Assembly (NCBI GenBank): GCA_037833965.1
Contig: AP031356.1
Span: forward strand, 20,296,501 to 20,360,500
DNA from: Marchantia polymorpha subsp. ruderalis
Taxonomy: Eukaryota > Streptophyta > Marchantiopsida > Marchantiales > Marchantiaceae
Reading direction: 5' to 3'
DNA: 64,000 nt
Made by a program: the position numbers and the translations under genes. Under the pieces are notes generated by a model. It had not been told where the DNA came from. It saw nothing but the letters and a program-made list of their open reading frames with translations, and made no database searches. Below, piece after piece: positions 48,985-60,930 of the stretch; positions within the stretch are counted from its first letter, which is position 1; the number at the start of each line of letters is the position of its first letter.

Positions 48985-50991
48985 ATGGTTCACTTCATGA
49001 TGATACCCCATCAATTCATCCCTCACATCGCTCCTATGATGCATTTGGCAGACAGATTGGCAGCTTGTGAAGGAGTCACTTGCACGATTTTCGTATACGA
49101 AAAACTATTGGAGGGGTTGCCAACAGATGGATTGAGAGACGGAGTGCAGTTTCATGCTCTGCCTCCAAGCAAGGAACCTCTGTCACTATGGAACCCGCTT
49201 GCGAGCGGCGAAGCCCTTGGACGGGTTGTGAACGAGTACTTCGACAAAGAGTTGCTAGGAGCGGGCGGCGGCATAGAAGGGAAACCTCAGTATCATTGCC
49301 TCATATCCGATCTCCTTCTTCTGTGGACGGTGGTCAGTTCGATTCAAGTCTCTTCGCAAACCTGTCGAAGTCTGTGTTTGCTTGAACAGGATACGAATGT
49401 GTTGCATTGATGTAGACTACTTGCTCATGAGATTGATGTGAGCTTTGTGAATTACCTACGCAGCAAGCAGCTGCGAGACTGCAAATTCCTCGATACATAT
49501 TGTGCGCAATGTCGGCATTTTCGCTTTTGATGAGACTTCATTCTCCAAGGACTGAAGAAGATAAGGCGAGGCCAAAGATACTGCACTGGCCAAACATCAT
49601 CCCGGGTCCCCTCATCAGCAATTTCTTCGCCACCAACCCAAATGCAAGTGGCGTAGGTGCGACATTCATTAACAGGTCAGCAAACGAATCAGCAGGTATC
49701 TTGGAGAATTCGTTCTCCGAACTGGAACATGAGTCAATGGCTGAGCTTCAGAGAATGGTACGTGGGTGGAACTACTGAGACGTTTTGCAGTTCAGAAGGT
49801 TAATCTACTCATGAAGTCACTCCGATTGTAACATCTAACTAACCCTGAGTCTTAACCTTCGTGTCCAGCAGCGAGCACTCGTATGGAATCTTTCTACTTC
49901 ATAACGATCAGAAAGAGGAAAACCCCTGAGAATGTGGGAGTTGTTGCTGACATGATGGACGTATTGTCAGGGACTTAACATGATACCAGTAGGTCCACTA
50001 TCATCGTCGATTGTACCGGCCAAGAACTTCAAAGGCCATTCGAATGAAAACTACGACGATGTCGGGGACGAGTGTTTAAAATGGCTCGATGAGCAGCCAC
50101 CGACTTCGGTGGTGTATGTAAACTTTGGAACCACGGGATTCAACAAGTTCTCCACAGAAATGGTGCACGAGTTGGCACTGGGACTCGAGGGAAGCCAAGC
50201 CAGATTTTTGTGGGTGTTGAGACCGCCGCCAGGACTCTCTGCAGAAGAGGCGGAGCAGGTTCTGCCTAGTGGGTTTGAGGAGCGAGTCAAAGGCCGGGGG
50301 CTTATCACTAGAGGCTGGGCCCCACAGCTGCAAATATTGGAACATCGCGCAACTGGCGCATTCCTCATGCAAGGAGGTTGGAATTCCACTCTGGAAACTA
50401 TCTGTAGAGGCGTTCCGTTCATAGCATGGGCCACTTTTGCCGATCAGCCTACCAATGTGAAGTACGCTCGAACTTCCAATTCTGCCCTCCGAAAACATTT
50501 TGTTTCTGCTGCGGAACTTTGTAGATCGTGGGTGTCTAGAATACGCAGAGTAGTGCACCGATTCTTTGAGCTGTCTTTTGTTAGTCCTACCTTCTTCATC
50601 TATGATCGCTGCACATCATGTGCTATGTCTAAATTTCTGATTTGACTCCTGATTCATGCATGGCTGGCAACGGACTGTCTCCGTATTGACTTCAGGTTGT
50701 TGACTTCCATGCAGATTTGCTGCAGACGGAGCAAAGTTGGGGGTGATGCTTCCGAGTCGAGACCCTATTACAGGGATATGGTTGAAAGTGGATAAACATG
50801 TAGTTGAAAATGGTATACGATTAGTGCTGTCGTCAGAAGAGGGCAAACTCATAAGGAAGAATGTCCAGAATATGAAAGTCGTAGCGGCCAAAGCAGTCAG
50901 TCCCGAAGGGTCCTCTTCCAGAAGCTTGATGAGCTTTGTTAAAGGCTTGCAGATCGCAGAAGAGCATCGCCATACAGAATTACCCAACTGA
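48985..50991 (+). CDS. UDP-glycosyltransferase (family 1), copy C, apparently intact
   Basis: Predicted 469-aa cytosolic UDP-sugar-dependent glycosyltransferase. Exons: 48985-49332, 49464-49757, 49971-50461 and 50715-50991; introns of 131, 213 and 253 bp in phases 0, 0 and 2, at the same sites as in copies A and B. Catalytic His14 (PHIAPM) and Asp109 (CLISDLL) are present. The 44-residue signature box spans residues 330-373, from WAPQ to FADQ, with Gln348-Gly349 where the family norm is His-Cys (QGGWNST). The final Gln373 favours UDP-glucose. Copy C has several extra residues in exon 2 (around NPNASGVG) compared with A. Similarity to A and B covers the gene plus about 200 bp upstream and about 80 bp downstream, but not their wider flanks, so it is an older paralogue outside the inverted duplication. 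The acceptor is unknown. Confidence 0.88.
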
Positions 50992-51073
50992 GCCATCATT
51001 TTCACCAATGACCCAATTGATGATAGCTCTCTCTCTCGTCCCATTCCGCTGTTGGTAATGCCATGAGAGCAGG

Positions 51074-53690
51074 TTTCGCTTCAGGCATCCACTGTTTTTC
51101 TCTGCCTTGAACGCAAAAGAGGAAAATCTTCTAATTTTCCAAACAATATGTACATCTTGTTTCCTGCTGCTATGGCATTTTTGTCAATGATTTGTTGAAG
51201 TAAAGACCAACTAAATTATGAAGAGTGTGGATGTCGCTCTTGATGTATATATCCTTTTTTACTACCTAACAATAATCTAGTTAGTTAATCATTATACCAT
51301 CAGGACGTAATCTGACCTGTGAATCATGCTAAGCAGCATTTGCTTGTGAGTCAATTTACATATGTGTGTCATTGATAGTGGTGAAAAGTAAAATTGTGTT
51401 TGGATTTGATTTGGATCTTGATATTTCTTTCAAATGATGAGACAATTATGAAATTAATTGATCAAAATTTCATGATATCCAATTAAGGTTAGATTTGTAA
51501 CATTGAAAATAGAAAAAATATCACTTGATGATGAATTTTGTAATTAACAGATAACCAGACCAACTATTTATTTAATATATATTTATGTTTATCTCTTAAA
51601 GATATCAATATCATCATTCATTTTATCATTATAGATAGATTACATAATGTATATTGTTAACAAAAAAACATATTGTTGTCGAATAGATCTGAATCAGTCC
51701 AACAATATTTTTTTATCAAATTTATTGATCTTTAACTGATTTATTTTCAATGAATCAAATATAATTCAATTAAATACATTTTTATTTTTAATTTGAGATT
51801 TTTCTTCATTAATTTTATTTTACCAACTATGTTTATAACTAACTATGTTTCAAGCATAATTTCAGTATTGCAAATATGTCCAAACTAGTTGATTATTGAA
51901 AGTGCATTGATTAAAACTTTTGCTGATTATCAAGTTAAATCATTTCATCTATTTATTTTTAAGTGAATCAAAATTATTTTTTGGAATATGTGAATTTTTT
52001 TGTCTGTTATTCAATTTAAAGTTTTCATGATGAGCTTTTAAGTATAGTAGAGTATGAAAGTCTGATGTGTGAAATATTTTTATTGGGATATATCATTTTG
52101 CAATTGTCACATAAAATATATAAAATATATTTTCTATATAAGATTGTTTCAATTTGCAAGAAATTTTAGCAACATATTTCAATATAAAAAAATTATCAAT
52201 AAATCAAAGATTAAACTTTGAACATCAAAATTGAATTATCAACATATCTTTATTAATTTCTAACAATCTCACTCCATAACTTATATAATCATTTTTACAT
52301 TGAAATAATTCCTTGCCAAATTTAACATGTCATCAAGTGTTCAAAGACTGAAAATATTGAATATATATTACATCTGCAAGAATGTATTATATATGTATAC
52401 ATACATGTAATATATATTATAATATATATAATATAATATACACGCACATATGCAAGAACATAACTATTTACTGTCAAACAAATACAATGCTTGAGATCAA
52501 GTTACGAAATTTTTCTTTGTAATAAAAAAATAGATCTGAAAATACTAATGTAGACATTTTAAAAACAAAAACAACATGAGTTATTACTAAAAATTTTAAA
52601 CAACACCAAAAAGTTTTTTGCATTAGAAAAAGAATATTATACCTATAATGTTGACACATTTTGCTAAAAATTCACATGTTAAACTATGCAGTTTTTTTTT
52701 AACAGTATGAAGATTTTAAACCTTTTAAAAACAGCCTTTTGCTGTGAATGATTAACTGTGAAGAGGTGACAAATGATCCTATATTTCTTTGCAAAAACTC
52801 CCAAACTCCTATGACCTTATATTTTTTGCTATAAATCAGATGTAGATAGCTCATCTTATGTCAAATTTGAATCTCAACTTGAACATTTAGGTTTAGAAAA
52901 TTGTAAAGATCTGACTTTTGTGTGAAAAAATAAATTCACACAAATCTTGAATAATCATCAATAAAAAAATAAAATAAAATTTTGATAAAAAAATTCCTAA
53001 ATATTTCTATGAACATAATCAAATGACTTTTTGAGACTTTGAATTTGAACACCAAAAGCTTCACTATGATTCTTGAACATAACACAATATTCTTAAAATT
53101 CAAGTTCCAATATGTTCAATAACAAATTACTATTGATAACAAGCTCATATTGCCAATAAGTGTCAAGTATCTATTATTCATATATCATAATTTAGAATGT
53201 AATACATAAATAAGCTGAATTTGAAAATTAATGTAGTTGAATTCATCATATTTTATACATGATAATTGTATGATTTATTATGATTATGTATCTCCAACAT
53301 AAATTTATTATCCATTATCACCTTAAGCCAAGACTGTTTAAATAATAAATAATAAATATTGTAAGAATAAATAATCATCAAAATGGAACGTAATGGTAAA
53401 GCTCCGATCCCACGAAAACATAAACAACATCAGAGAATCAAGTAGAGTCACAAATTAACATTCTATTGAGAAGTTTTACTTCTTAGGCACATGTCACTCC
53501 CATAAGAGACTGCAATTGCTACGGCCAAAGGCGACACAATGCAGGGTAAAATCACACTTGAATCCTGAAATTCATCCAATAAATCTCAATAGAAGCCGCA
53601 TGCAACTCAGTAATTGATATTCAAGGGGGAAATTTTCCAATATTAGATATTCCGTTGGCTGCACCGAGCTTCCAATGTACAGATTTGTTT
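51074..53690. other. AT-rich filler
   Basis: No recognised gene. 52380-52445 is an almost pure alternating AT segment (TATAATATATATAATATAAT). Open stretches are short and of AT-driven composition. 53380-53690 becomes more mixed as the coiled-coil relic is approached. Confidence 0.5.
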
Positions 53691-53699
53691 AAATTCTGA

Positions 53700-54580
53700 G
53701 TTACATTATGCACTACTCAGAACATCTAAATGGTACTTTCTACTTCAGATGCGGTATCTTCGACAAACTGAAGCAACTCGCGCAGTCACAAAACGCACAA
53801 CTCACGAACGTGCGGAGGAATGCAGACTTAAGATTGAAAATTGACTCATGGAAAAGCCTCCCAAAGGTAGAGCCTTGGGCTTCTTTATTCACAACGCACG
53901 TTCGGAGGGATCATCCGCTAGCTGCAAGCCTCCATCAAGAGCGACGTCAGCAGATGCGGCAGTTGTCAACGTTCATTGAGCTCCTATCTTACTCAAAACG
54001 GCTGATAGTTCCAATTTTAACTTCTACTTCGTCTCCTCCAAACCAGAGATGAACGAATTGATTTGTCTAGCTACCTGTCGATGTCATGCGGCTCCGTTGG
54101 CTCCCAATTCCTTTAGATGATGCTCCTACTCATCCAATTTCATCCACTTCAGGGTCTGAACTTTCCATTCCACATAACCGCAAAGACATCGATCTAGCCT
54201 CACGCAGTATCCAACTGCTGGATTGTCGCCTCCGTCTCCACCAAATCTGCTTGAGCCGCGACCAACTACTCCTCAACTGCCGACAGTTGACAACACAATT
54301 TGCTGAAATCTGCGTCTAATTCCTTCCTACGCTCTAACTCCGAAGTTCAAGCAGCTTTGCAATCTTGCAATTCCTTTGCCTTCAAAGCCAATTCGCAACA
54401 TGCAATTGATCTCTTGCCTTTAGAGTTACCGTTAGTTACTCTGCGCGCTTGAATTTTTTTTCAAATCCTTTCTGAGACAATTCCAATTTGTCCCGAAGTA
54501 CTTTCTTCTCCTTCTTCACAATGCAAATTTTAATCCGGATGCACTTTTTCTTCAAAGTCAAAAGTGTGTAAGATTGCAAC
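53700..54580 (-). pseudogene. Second relic of the coiled-coil family (minus strand)
   Basis: The minus strand reads ELALKAKELQDCKAA, then TSELERRKELDADFSKL and LVAAQADLVETEATIQQLDT between about 54400 and 54190, typical heptad-rich sequence. Near 53890 it carries the same stop-plus-tail segment as the copy at 22410-24974 (TGAATAAAGAAGCCCAAGG). Only the C-terminal part is present and it has several breaks. The right end meets a dispersed repeat at about 54582. Confidence 0.6.
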
Positions 54581-54581
54581 T

Positions 54582-54745
54582 TCTGACTCTCACTCAAGCT
54601 TATCTCAGATAGCTTTGAGATAGTTCATCATGGTTATAGAAAATTAAAATTCATATTTATATTCATAATCTAAACACACTCTCATACAAATTTTCAATGT
54701 ATCACTCCACATCACACATACAGACTTGATTGACTTTATCATCAA
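54582..54745 (+). repeat. Partial third copy of the roughly 750-bp dispersed repeat
   Basis: GACTCTCACTCAAGCTTATC, then AGATAGCTTTGAGATAGTTC, CATCATGGTTATAGAA and CAATGTATCACTCCA line up with 43080-43230. Similarity fades after about 54745. Confidence 0.65.
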
Positions 54746-57700
54746 TTTCATATTTTTGTTTTCATATTGTAAAAAACTCATCTTAATATATATAATACTT
54801 TTTCTATCACTGTTAAAATTTGGGAAATTTTGACAATTTGATTCATTTTGTTTCATATGTATCATTGGTTGCTGTCACAAAAACTTTTTATTATATTAAC
54901 AGTACATTATACGATTTACTTAAATCTCTATAAAATTTGATATTGATGATCATCTAAGACAAATCATCTCTTTAACCTTATCGCTAATACTTATTTATAT
55001 GTTATTGATCTTCATTTCGTGATGATATTAAGTCAACATCTTCATGGTATGTAGTAACGAAATGTTGGACTTCAAAGACAACATTATTGTTTGAATTCTT
55101 GATGACTATAGTTGATCACCAAAAGCAATATGACTTGAAAAGCAAAAGACATTTAGGTGTTATAGTGTTTGAATGTGTGAGAAAAAAAGCTTTCAAATTT
55201 GAAGCCCACGAAATTATATTAAAGAGTTTCAAGCATTCTAGAATTGGATTCAAATCCCAGCGCTGGCATCATTGCACTCTTTCATGCGCATGTTTTCTCA
55301 ATGTGGATTATAGAGTTCTTAGATCAATGGTGGGGTATTCTTTGCTAGAGTATCCAAGCTATCGATAGAAAAGAAAAATGCAGAATTCACTTTAGTGAAG
55401 TCATGGGAATCATGTATATGAAATGTTCAAAAGGCTCAGTGAAGTTCTTGGTAAATTTTTGAAAATTTATGTGGACAATATTTAATTTGGAAGTGTAGCT
55501 CTCAAATTGTAACTTTTCACAACGTTGATTGTACTATCTGAAAATAAGATGAAATTGACATGGTATCTACATGCTAGGAATTGTCATATCTACAAGCTTT
55601 ATTTCAATAGACTCGTCTCGCCATCAGTATTCATCCACGATGTACTTGTAATTAGAAATACACCGAGAAATTAGACATAATGCGATTATCGGATGACTTT
55701 ACTATCATCATCATTGAATAGGTCTCAACCTTGTAGGAAAATGTCAGTAATTTAACATGTTTCACAACATATACTCCTCATCGACCAAGAATCATCGTAA
55801 TGAAACTCAAAGAATGCACCCTTTGCATTATTCTCTTGGTTCTATCAAAATCTTTCATTTCAAGTGAGGAAGACTTCACCACTTACTCATACACCCTTCA
55901 TCACGCTATACTTCAATCAACTCTGCTGTCGCTCCAAAAGAATTGTAAAGTGCACAACCTACTTATTGCGGAAGAAATCTACTTAGCAATTGACGACTTT
56001 GAAGTCTACCATGGCAGAGTTCGAAATGGCACACGATCATAAATTTGAGAACAAGAAATACTCAACGACCACAATGGTAGGACGAGTTATGAACCTCTCA
56101 TGCATCATGAAATCAAAACTACATGAAAGGTACTGCCCTCAGACATTAAAGTCTCCGAGCTGATGGAAAAGACGTAGACTTCACCGATACTACTGGGAAC
56201 TGTATTGCTCATTTGCCCAAATTCTGGCTAACATGCAAGTTGCAGAGTCTACACAGGGTGCAGGGTCTTGACAGATAAGAACTGTGTTATGATTGTACAC
56301 CTCATGGAATATCAAAAGTAGAGTTAAGACGGAGTCGCTCGAAGTGGCCTAGTTTGTTTTCAAGTTGCATGTCAGTAATTAGGGTTTGGTACAACGCATA
56401 AGTTAGTCCGTGACGAAGAAACAATTCGACATTATGGCTGAATCTATATATTCCTAACCTCAATTTGGCGTTCAAGAGCTGGCTGGTTTGAGATATTTGA
56501 AACTTTACTCAAACTTAGTGAAATTGTTATAAAAACGTTGCAGAGTTTTCGAAATCCCAAATTGAGTTCTACCAATTCAGAAGGATTCAGACCTATTCCA
56601 AAGTGATGCATATGACGGGTGGCTCAAAAGTCCCTAGAATTCCGAATCTAATTTCAAAACAATAATAAGGAAGACACCAGCCATAAAAGTCGTACATTCA
56701 TTAAATAAAGGAATAATAGTTCAAGATGTCCTGCTATTGAAAACAAAACTCTAAAGCGGAGATTAATCCAAACTGATGTATCAAAACAATTCTGCATACT
56801 TCAGAACTTCTCAAGATTTTGAAATGAAGACCACATGATTCCAAAGGGTACCAAGACCTAATCATCAAACGTTCAATTTGACCAAGTTAAAGCTTCTGTA
56901 TAATTTATCTTGAGACTTGCGAAACGGCGGTATAGGTCAGGACTTATACTGATTCTGAGGATTTCTTTCCATTCGTCTTCCTACATTAGTCAATCTTGGA
57001 AACTCAGAGATCTCCCGGGTGCGATACATTAACACACCAGCCAGCTACTATCGCCCTTGTAGACTCCCTTCCCTTGATGGTTAAAAAAGATGGATCCTCT
57101 GCCATAATCGAGACATTCTTCCTCTTTCCCCTTCTCAAAGCCTGTGATCAGGAAGTGAATCCAACCGTAGAGATCCCCCGAGGACCCTTCTCTTCAGATT
57201 ATTTCAACACATAACAAGTCCTCTCGCCGAGTTTTTGACAATGGGGACGAAGGAACAATATGCCAACTATGTTCTCTGCTGTACCTACTTACTTCGTGGG
57301 ACACATGCCTTCTACTGCAACACTGTCGAATTTTTTCTCACTTTCTTATATTAGTTCAAGGATGACTTCGCACACATCAAGAAACTCGAGCCATCTCCAC
57401 ACGATCCATATCCGTGACGGCGTGGAAAACCAGCAAGTTCAAGAGTGTAGGTTTTACTGAGAGAATGAGAAAGCTACCATCGTGACATCCACAGACAAAT
57501 CTCTAAATGCAAGAGAAAATGGCCTCCCATGACAAGTTTGGTGGAGATATCACACTTTCAGCACATGCTGAACATGACAGACAACCTCGACTGCGACCAA
57601 CCTTCCTTTGACCTGTAACAACTGCAATTGATAGGCACACGGCCGAGGGAACTTGCCGATCAAAAACACAGGGCAAGACATGCGTCCAGGTCTGAATCTT

Positions 57701-58255
57701 ATTCCGTACGTGAGATACAGCCAGAAGGCAATCAAGTGGAGCATGCTATTGTAAGAAAGTAGTTGACAGATTCACGACTTTGATGAGCGAGAATCGCAAT
57801 AAGAGGTCAAGAAACGTTGCCATGGTCCATATTTAGCAAGTCCTAATAGCAAGCTCAGATCTGGTACATGGGAGACTGCGAGAAGACATCAAGTCTGGGC
57901 TGCCACACAGCAAATGTGAGTACAACATAAAATGATCACTGGAAGTCTTGCCAAGAGACGGACGAAAAAAATCTCCTGTTACTCGAAAAGTCCTGATTCG
58001 TTTATTCGGATGGCTCAAGAAAGAGCGGAGTCGGTAAAGTGTAAAATCCAGGAAGTCTAGCTGGAAAATCGATTAATTATGTGTACATGCAAGTGAACTA
58101 GGAAAACTGAAGATGGATATTGGTATAACCCACAAATTTTGTACTGTGGCCTCTAAAGGATTTCACAAGTGAAAGAAAAAATTATTGACAACAAACTCAT
58201 GCTACAAAACAAGTGCAGATACAGAATTGGGTGAGAGACAGAACAATTAAAGCTT
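54746..58255. other. Intergenic, no recognised gene
   Basis: AT-rich to about 55050, then mixed. The longest readings (55087-55368 plus, 55800-56042 plus, 56996-57214 plus, 57744-57550 minus, 58018-57833 minus) show no domain I recognise. On the minus strand near 57740-57620 one frame reads PLDCLLAVSHVRNKIQTWTH, which looks coding but is unassigned. They may be exon scraps of host genes. Confidence 0.35.
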
Positions 58256-60062
58256 TCAGTCAAATCTCTCCCAGTCAGTGATGGTTGGAATAGAAGATGG
58301 AGGTGGTGCCGTAAGACTGCCCATTCCACTGTCAAATGTCTCCCACTGAGTGGTAACCACTACGGAAGAACTGGGAGCTTGAGCTTTGGAATTACGCAAT
58401 TTCATTCCATCGACAGCTTCAACAAAACTCTGTACCCTTTGGACCTGTTCCCACATGACGAACACGAATTGGCGTCCTTCCAGTCCTTCAAACCAGCGCT
58501 CAATTGAACGGCAAAACATGCAATGTGCATTCACTTTGACTCTAGTTTTGGCCCCACGGACGCTTCCACATTGACATTCTCCAAGTCCAGCAAGTCTCGA
58601 CAGGGTTGCAAGCTGATGACAGACCAAATCCTGGTACACCAAGAACATGAACCCTCTAGAAAAGGAGAAAAATCAAACAACTGAATGGCATACCTCAGTC
58701 CTGCGCAATGCTTTCGCTTCTCCGTCAGCTTGGATGGTATCCAGCTTCAACAGTTGTCTCATCAGCAACTCCGTTAAAACGGTGAAATCACTATCATGGG
58801 CGGTGAATCCAGTCGAAATGCTTGCTTCTAACTCTGATATCTGCGTCGATGAACAAGGCAGAGTTTCGTAAAAGAATGAAAATAAAACAGCTGAGACTTC
58901 ACGTGGAACCAATTCTCAACAACTGTGGAGGTCACTTGGCAACCACATTCGCTTCGCTGAGACGATACTTCCGGAGAAAACATACCGTGTACAGATCGCA
59001 AGTACAAATTAACGGTTTCTATGTGACTCGCGGTGCTAGGAACACAGGATGAGAGAGAAATTAAGACCCATGGACTTTAATGGCTCCGTCCCATCAGCCT
59101 ACCTGTCCGGCCAGCTTATCGACTTCCGATCGAACTCCAGCGACAGCCTTGCAAGCCTTAGCAATCTGCTCTTGCTTCCTCATCTCATCTAGCCTTCTTT
59201 CTCTACTGGCTGGATCCTCGACCAGAATTATCTTCGCCTTATCCTTAACTCCTGCGACATGTAACCACTCGGAGTCTTCTTTCTGTTTGCCTCTGAAGAG
59301 AAGCCTCTGTTCGTTGGGCTTCAAACCGGTATCCTGCACAAGCAACTTCTTGAGGTCGCCTGCACCAATGGACGCAACCATCAGCACGTGCCTCAGAAGG
59401 GAAACATTCGGCCAGCTATTCTAGTCTTCTACAGCGAAACTCTTGCGTATTCTTCTAGGGTGAGAACACACACGAGCTAACGGCATTGATGCCAAACTCA
59501 GCCACGTTGCGTTTTGCTGCATCTCCACCGATCCATGAATGTGGCGAGCTGTAACAGCATCACGAATGTTCACAGAACGCCATGACATTGGTGAATTTAA
59601 TTCGAGAACCGATCGAGAGCGTTTCGAATTCTAACCCCCGAATCGGACACGGTCCACCACATGGACGGTCGAAATTCCGGCGGTAAGCTGAGAACACACG
59701 AGGAAGTGCAGCAAATGGGCGACGAGGAATCGAAGGCAAAACACAAACAACGCGCATGGACAGCAAGCAGGGAAAGAATACCCTCGCAGCTGTCGAGGCG
59801 ACAACAACGAAGCCAATTGCAAACGAGGAGGAGGAGAACCGGAAGTGGAGAACGGACCGAAAGTGGCTTGGGCAGGAATGGTGACATCATGGGAGAAAAG
59901 GCCGTGCGACACCTTGACCTTAATCATGGGGCCCTGTACAACGGCGACAGCGTCAGGGTCTCGCTTCTGCACTACCATTCCACCCGGCCGCAACTCCCAG
60001 TCGATGGCGTGCTCCTGCGCCGCGCTCCCACTAAACACTCCTTTGAACCCCGCTTTATCCAT
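58256..60062 (-). CDS. BAG-family molecular chaperone regulator (BAG1-4 type)
   Basis: Co-chaperone that binds the Hsp70 ATPase domain through its BAG domain and acts as a nucleotide-exchange factor in stress and cell-death control. Exons on the minus strand: 60062-59858, 59359-59103, 58840-58694 and 58444-58256, giving 265 aa with all-GT-AG introns (phases 1, 0, 0). Residues about 46-121 form a ubiquitin-like domain (MIKVKVSHG, then FGDLKKLLVQDTGLKPNEQR and LLFRGKQKEDSEWLHVAGVK). Residues about 140-218 form the BAG domain (VAGVRSEVDKLAGQISELEA, then LTELLMRQLLKLDTIQADGE and VQRVQSFVEAVDGMK). The tail has QWETFDSGMGSL and ITDWERFD, typical of plant BAG1-4. The length is close to the shorter plant members. 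The start is the only Met before the conserved ELRPGGMVVQKRD segment. Confidence 0.93.
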
Positions 60063-60191
60063 CTCTCTTTCCTCTTGCCCGCCTCGGCCCTCTTATCATC
60101 TCCAGCAGCCTCTCCTCCCCTCCTCCCCTATCACTCTCCCTCCCTCCCTCAAATGACAACGACGACCACTACGACGGCGGTGGAGCTAGTC

Positions 60192-60218
60192 GTCTGTCTG
60201 TCTGTCTGTCTGTCTGTC
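60192..60218 (+). repeat. (GTCT)n microsatellite
   Basis: Six to seven GTCT units in the BAG upstream region. Confidence 0.9.
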
Positions 60219-60518
60219 AGTCCGTCTGTAGAAATCCTGCCCTTCTCCAATCAATCGCACAATGGGATCTCTGCCTGCGCTTCCCACGAGCTCCTTCGTC
60301 CGCCTCAGACCATCGTCGACTCTCTGCGTTTGTTCATCTCCTGCCTCCTCCTCTTCCTGCTCGTCCGATCCGAGCCGAGCCCGAGCGCGAGCGCAAGCAG
60401 GCGCGAGCTAAAGCCGCAGCCCAAGGGCGAGCAGGAGCACAAGCACAAGCACAAGCCGAAGCCCGTCCGGTCCGGTCCGGTCCAGTCCAGCCCTGTACTT
60501 TCGCCCTGCTTGCTGCCG

Positions 60519-60536
60519 CTGCTGCTGCTGCTGCTG
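60519..60536 (+). repeat. (GCT)n microsatellite
   Basis: Six GCT/CTG units in the BAG upstream region, preceded by a (GGTCC)n-like run near 60466-60485. Confidence 0.9.
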
Positions 60537-60692
60537 TGTGCGCTCCGTGTGCTGGTCCGATAGGCTCACCATCGCCTCTAGCTTTGCCTTAAAAAGAGTG
60601 GCGAGGCGCGTCGACCGGGGGGCCCTCCACGCACCTCTTCTTCCTCCTCCTCCTCCTCCCTCTCCCTTCCCTTGCCTTGCCTTCCTCTCGGT

Positions 60693-60735
60693 GACGACGA
60701 CGACGACGACGATGAGCGAGCGAGCGAGCGAGCGA
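60693..60735 (+). repeat. (GAC)n and (GCGA)n microsatellites, adjacent
   Basis: About six GAC units at 60693-60712 are followed at once by about five GCGA units at 60714-60735. Confidence 0.9.
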
Positions 60736-60930
60736 CCGACTCATCGTCTTCTGCCGTGGACGACATCGACATGCGCTCGCTCGGCCATCGAACGGGGCAT
60801 AGTCAGCGCCAGAGATCGTGCCGGGGTCGCCCGCGCGGGGGACAAGATTCCGGCGGGCTATGTTTTAGTCGAACCCGGGCGGACAAGTGACAAGGGTTAC
60901 CGACCTGAATCAGCGGTTGCCACGGTTCCT

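Larger units (their letters stand above)
60063..60930 (-). promoter_or_regulatory. CpG- and microsatellite-rich upstream region of the BAG gene
   Basis: The GC content is far above the window average, with pyrimidine-rich runs and several simple repeats next to the start codon, as expected for the 5' UTR and promoter of a broadly expressed plant gene. No clear TATA box is seen in the right place; TTTTTAAGGC (minus strand, near 60588) is a weak candidate. Open readings on the plus strand here are composition artefacts. Confidence 0.5.

Noticed and set aside
49860-49970. A possible extra exon in intron 2 of the glycosyltransferases, reading PENVGVVADMMDVLSG
   Set aside because: It ends in a stop just before the next exon, while direct splicing to GLNMIPVGPL gives an uninterrupted family-typical protein in all copies.
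59661-60563. A 300-residue open reading frame on the plus strand over the BAG 5' end
   Set aside because: It is antisense to BAG exon 1 and its upstream region and owes its length to GC-rich repeats (Ser-Pro-Leu and Thr runs). No domain.
60865-60885. TAGTCGAACCCGGGC, like a tRNA T-loop
   Set aside because: No A box, anticodon arm or acceptor stem at the right distance on either strand.
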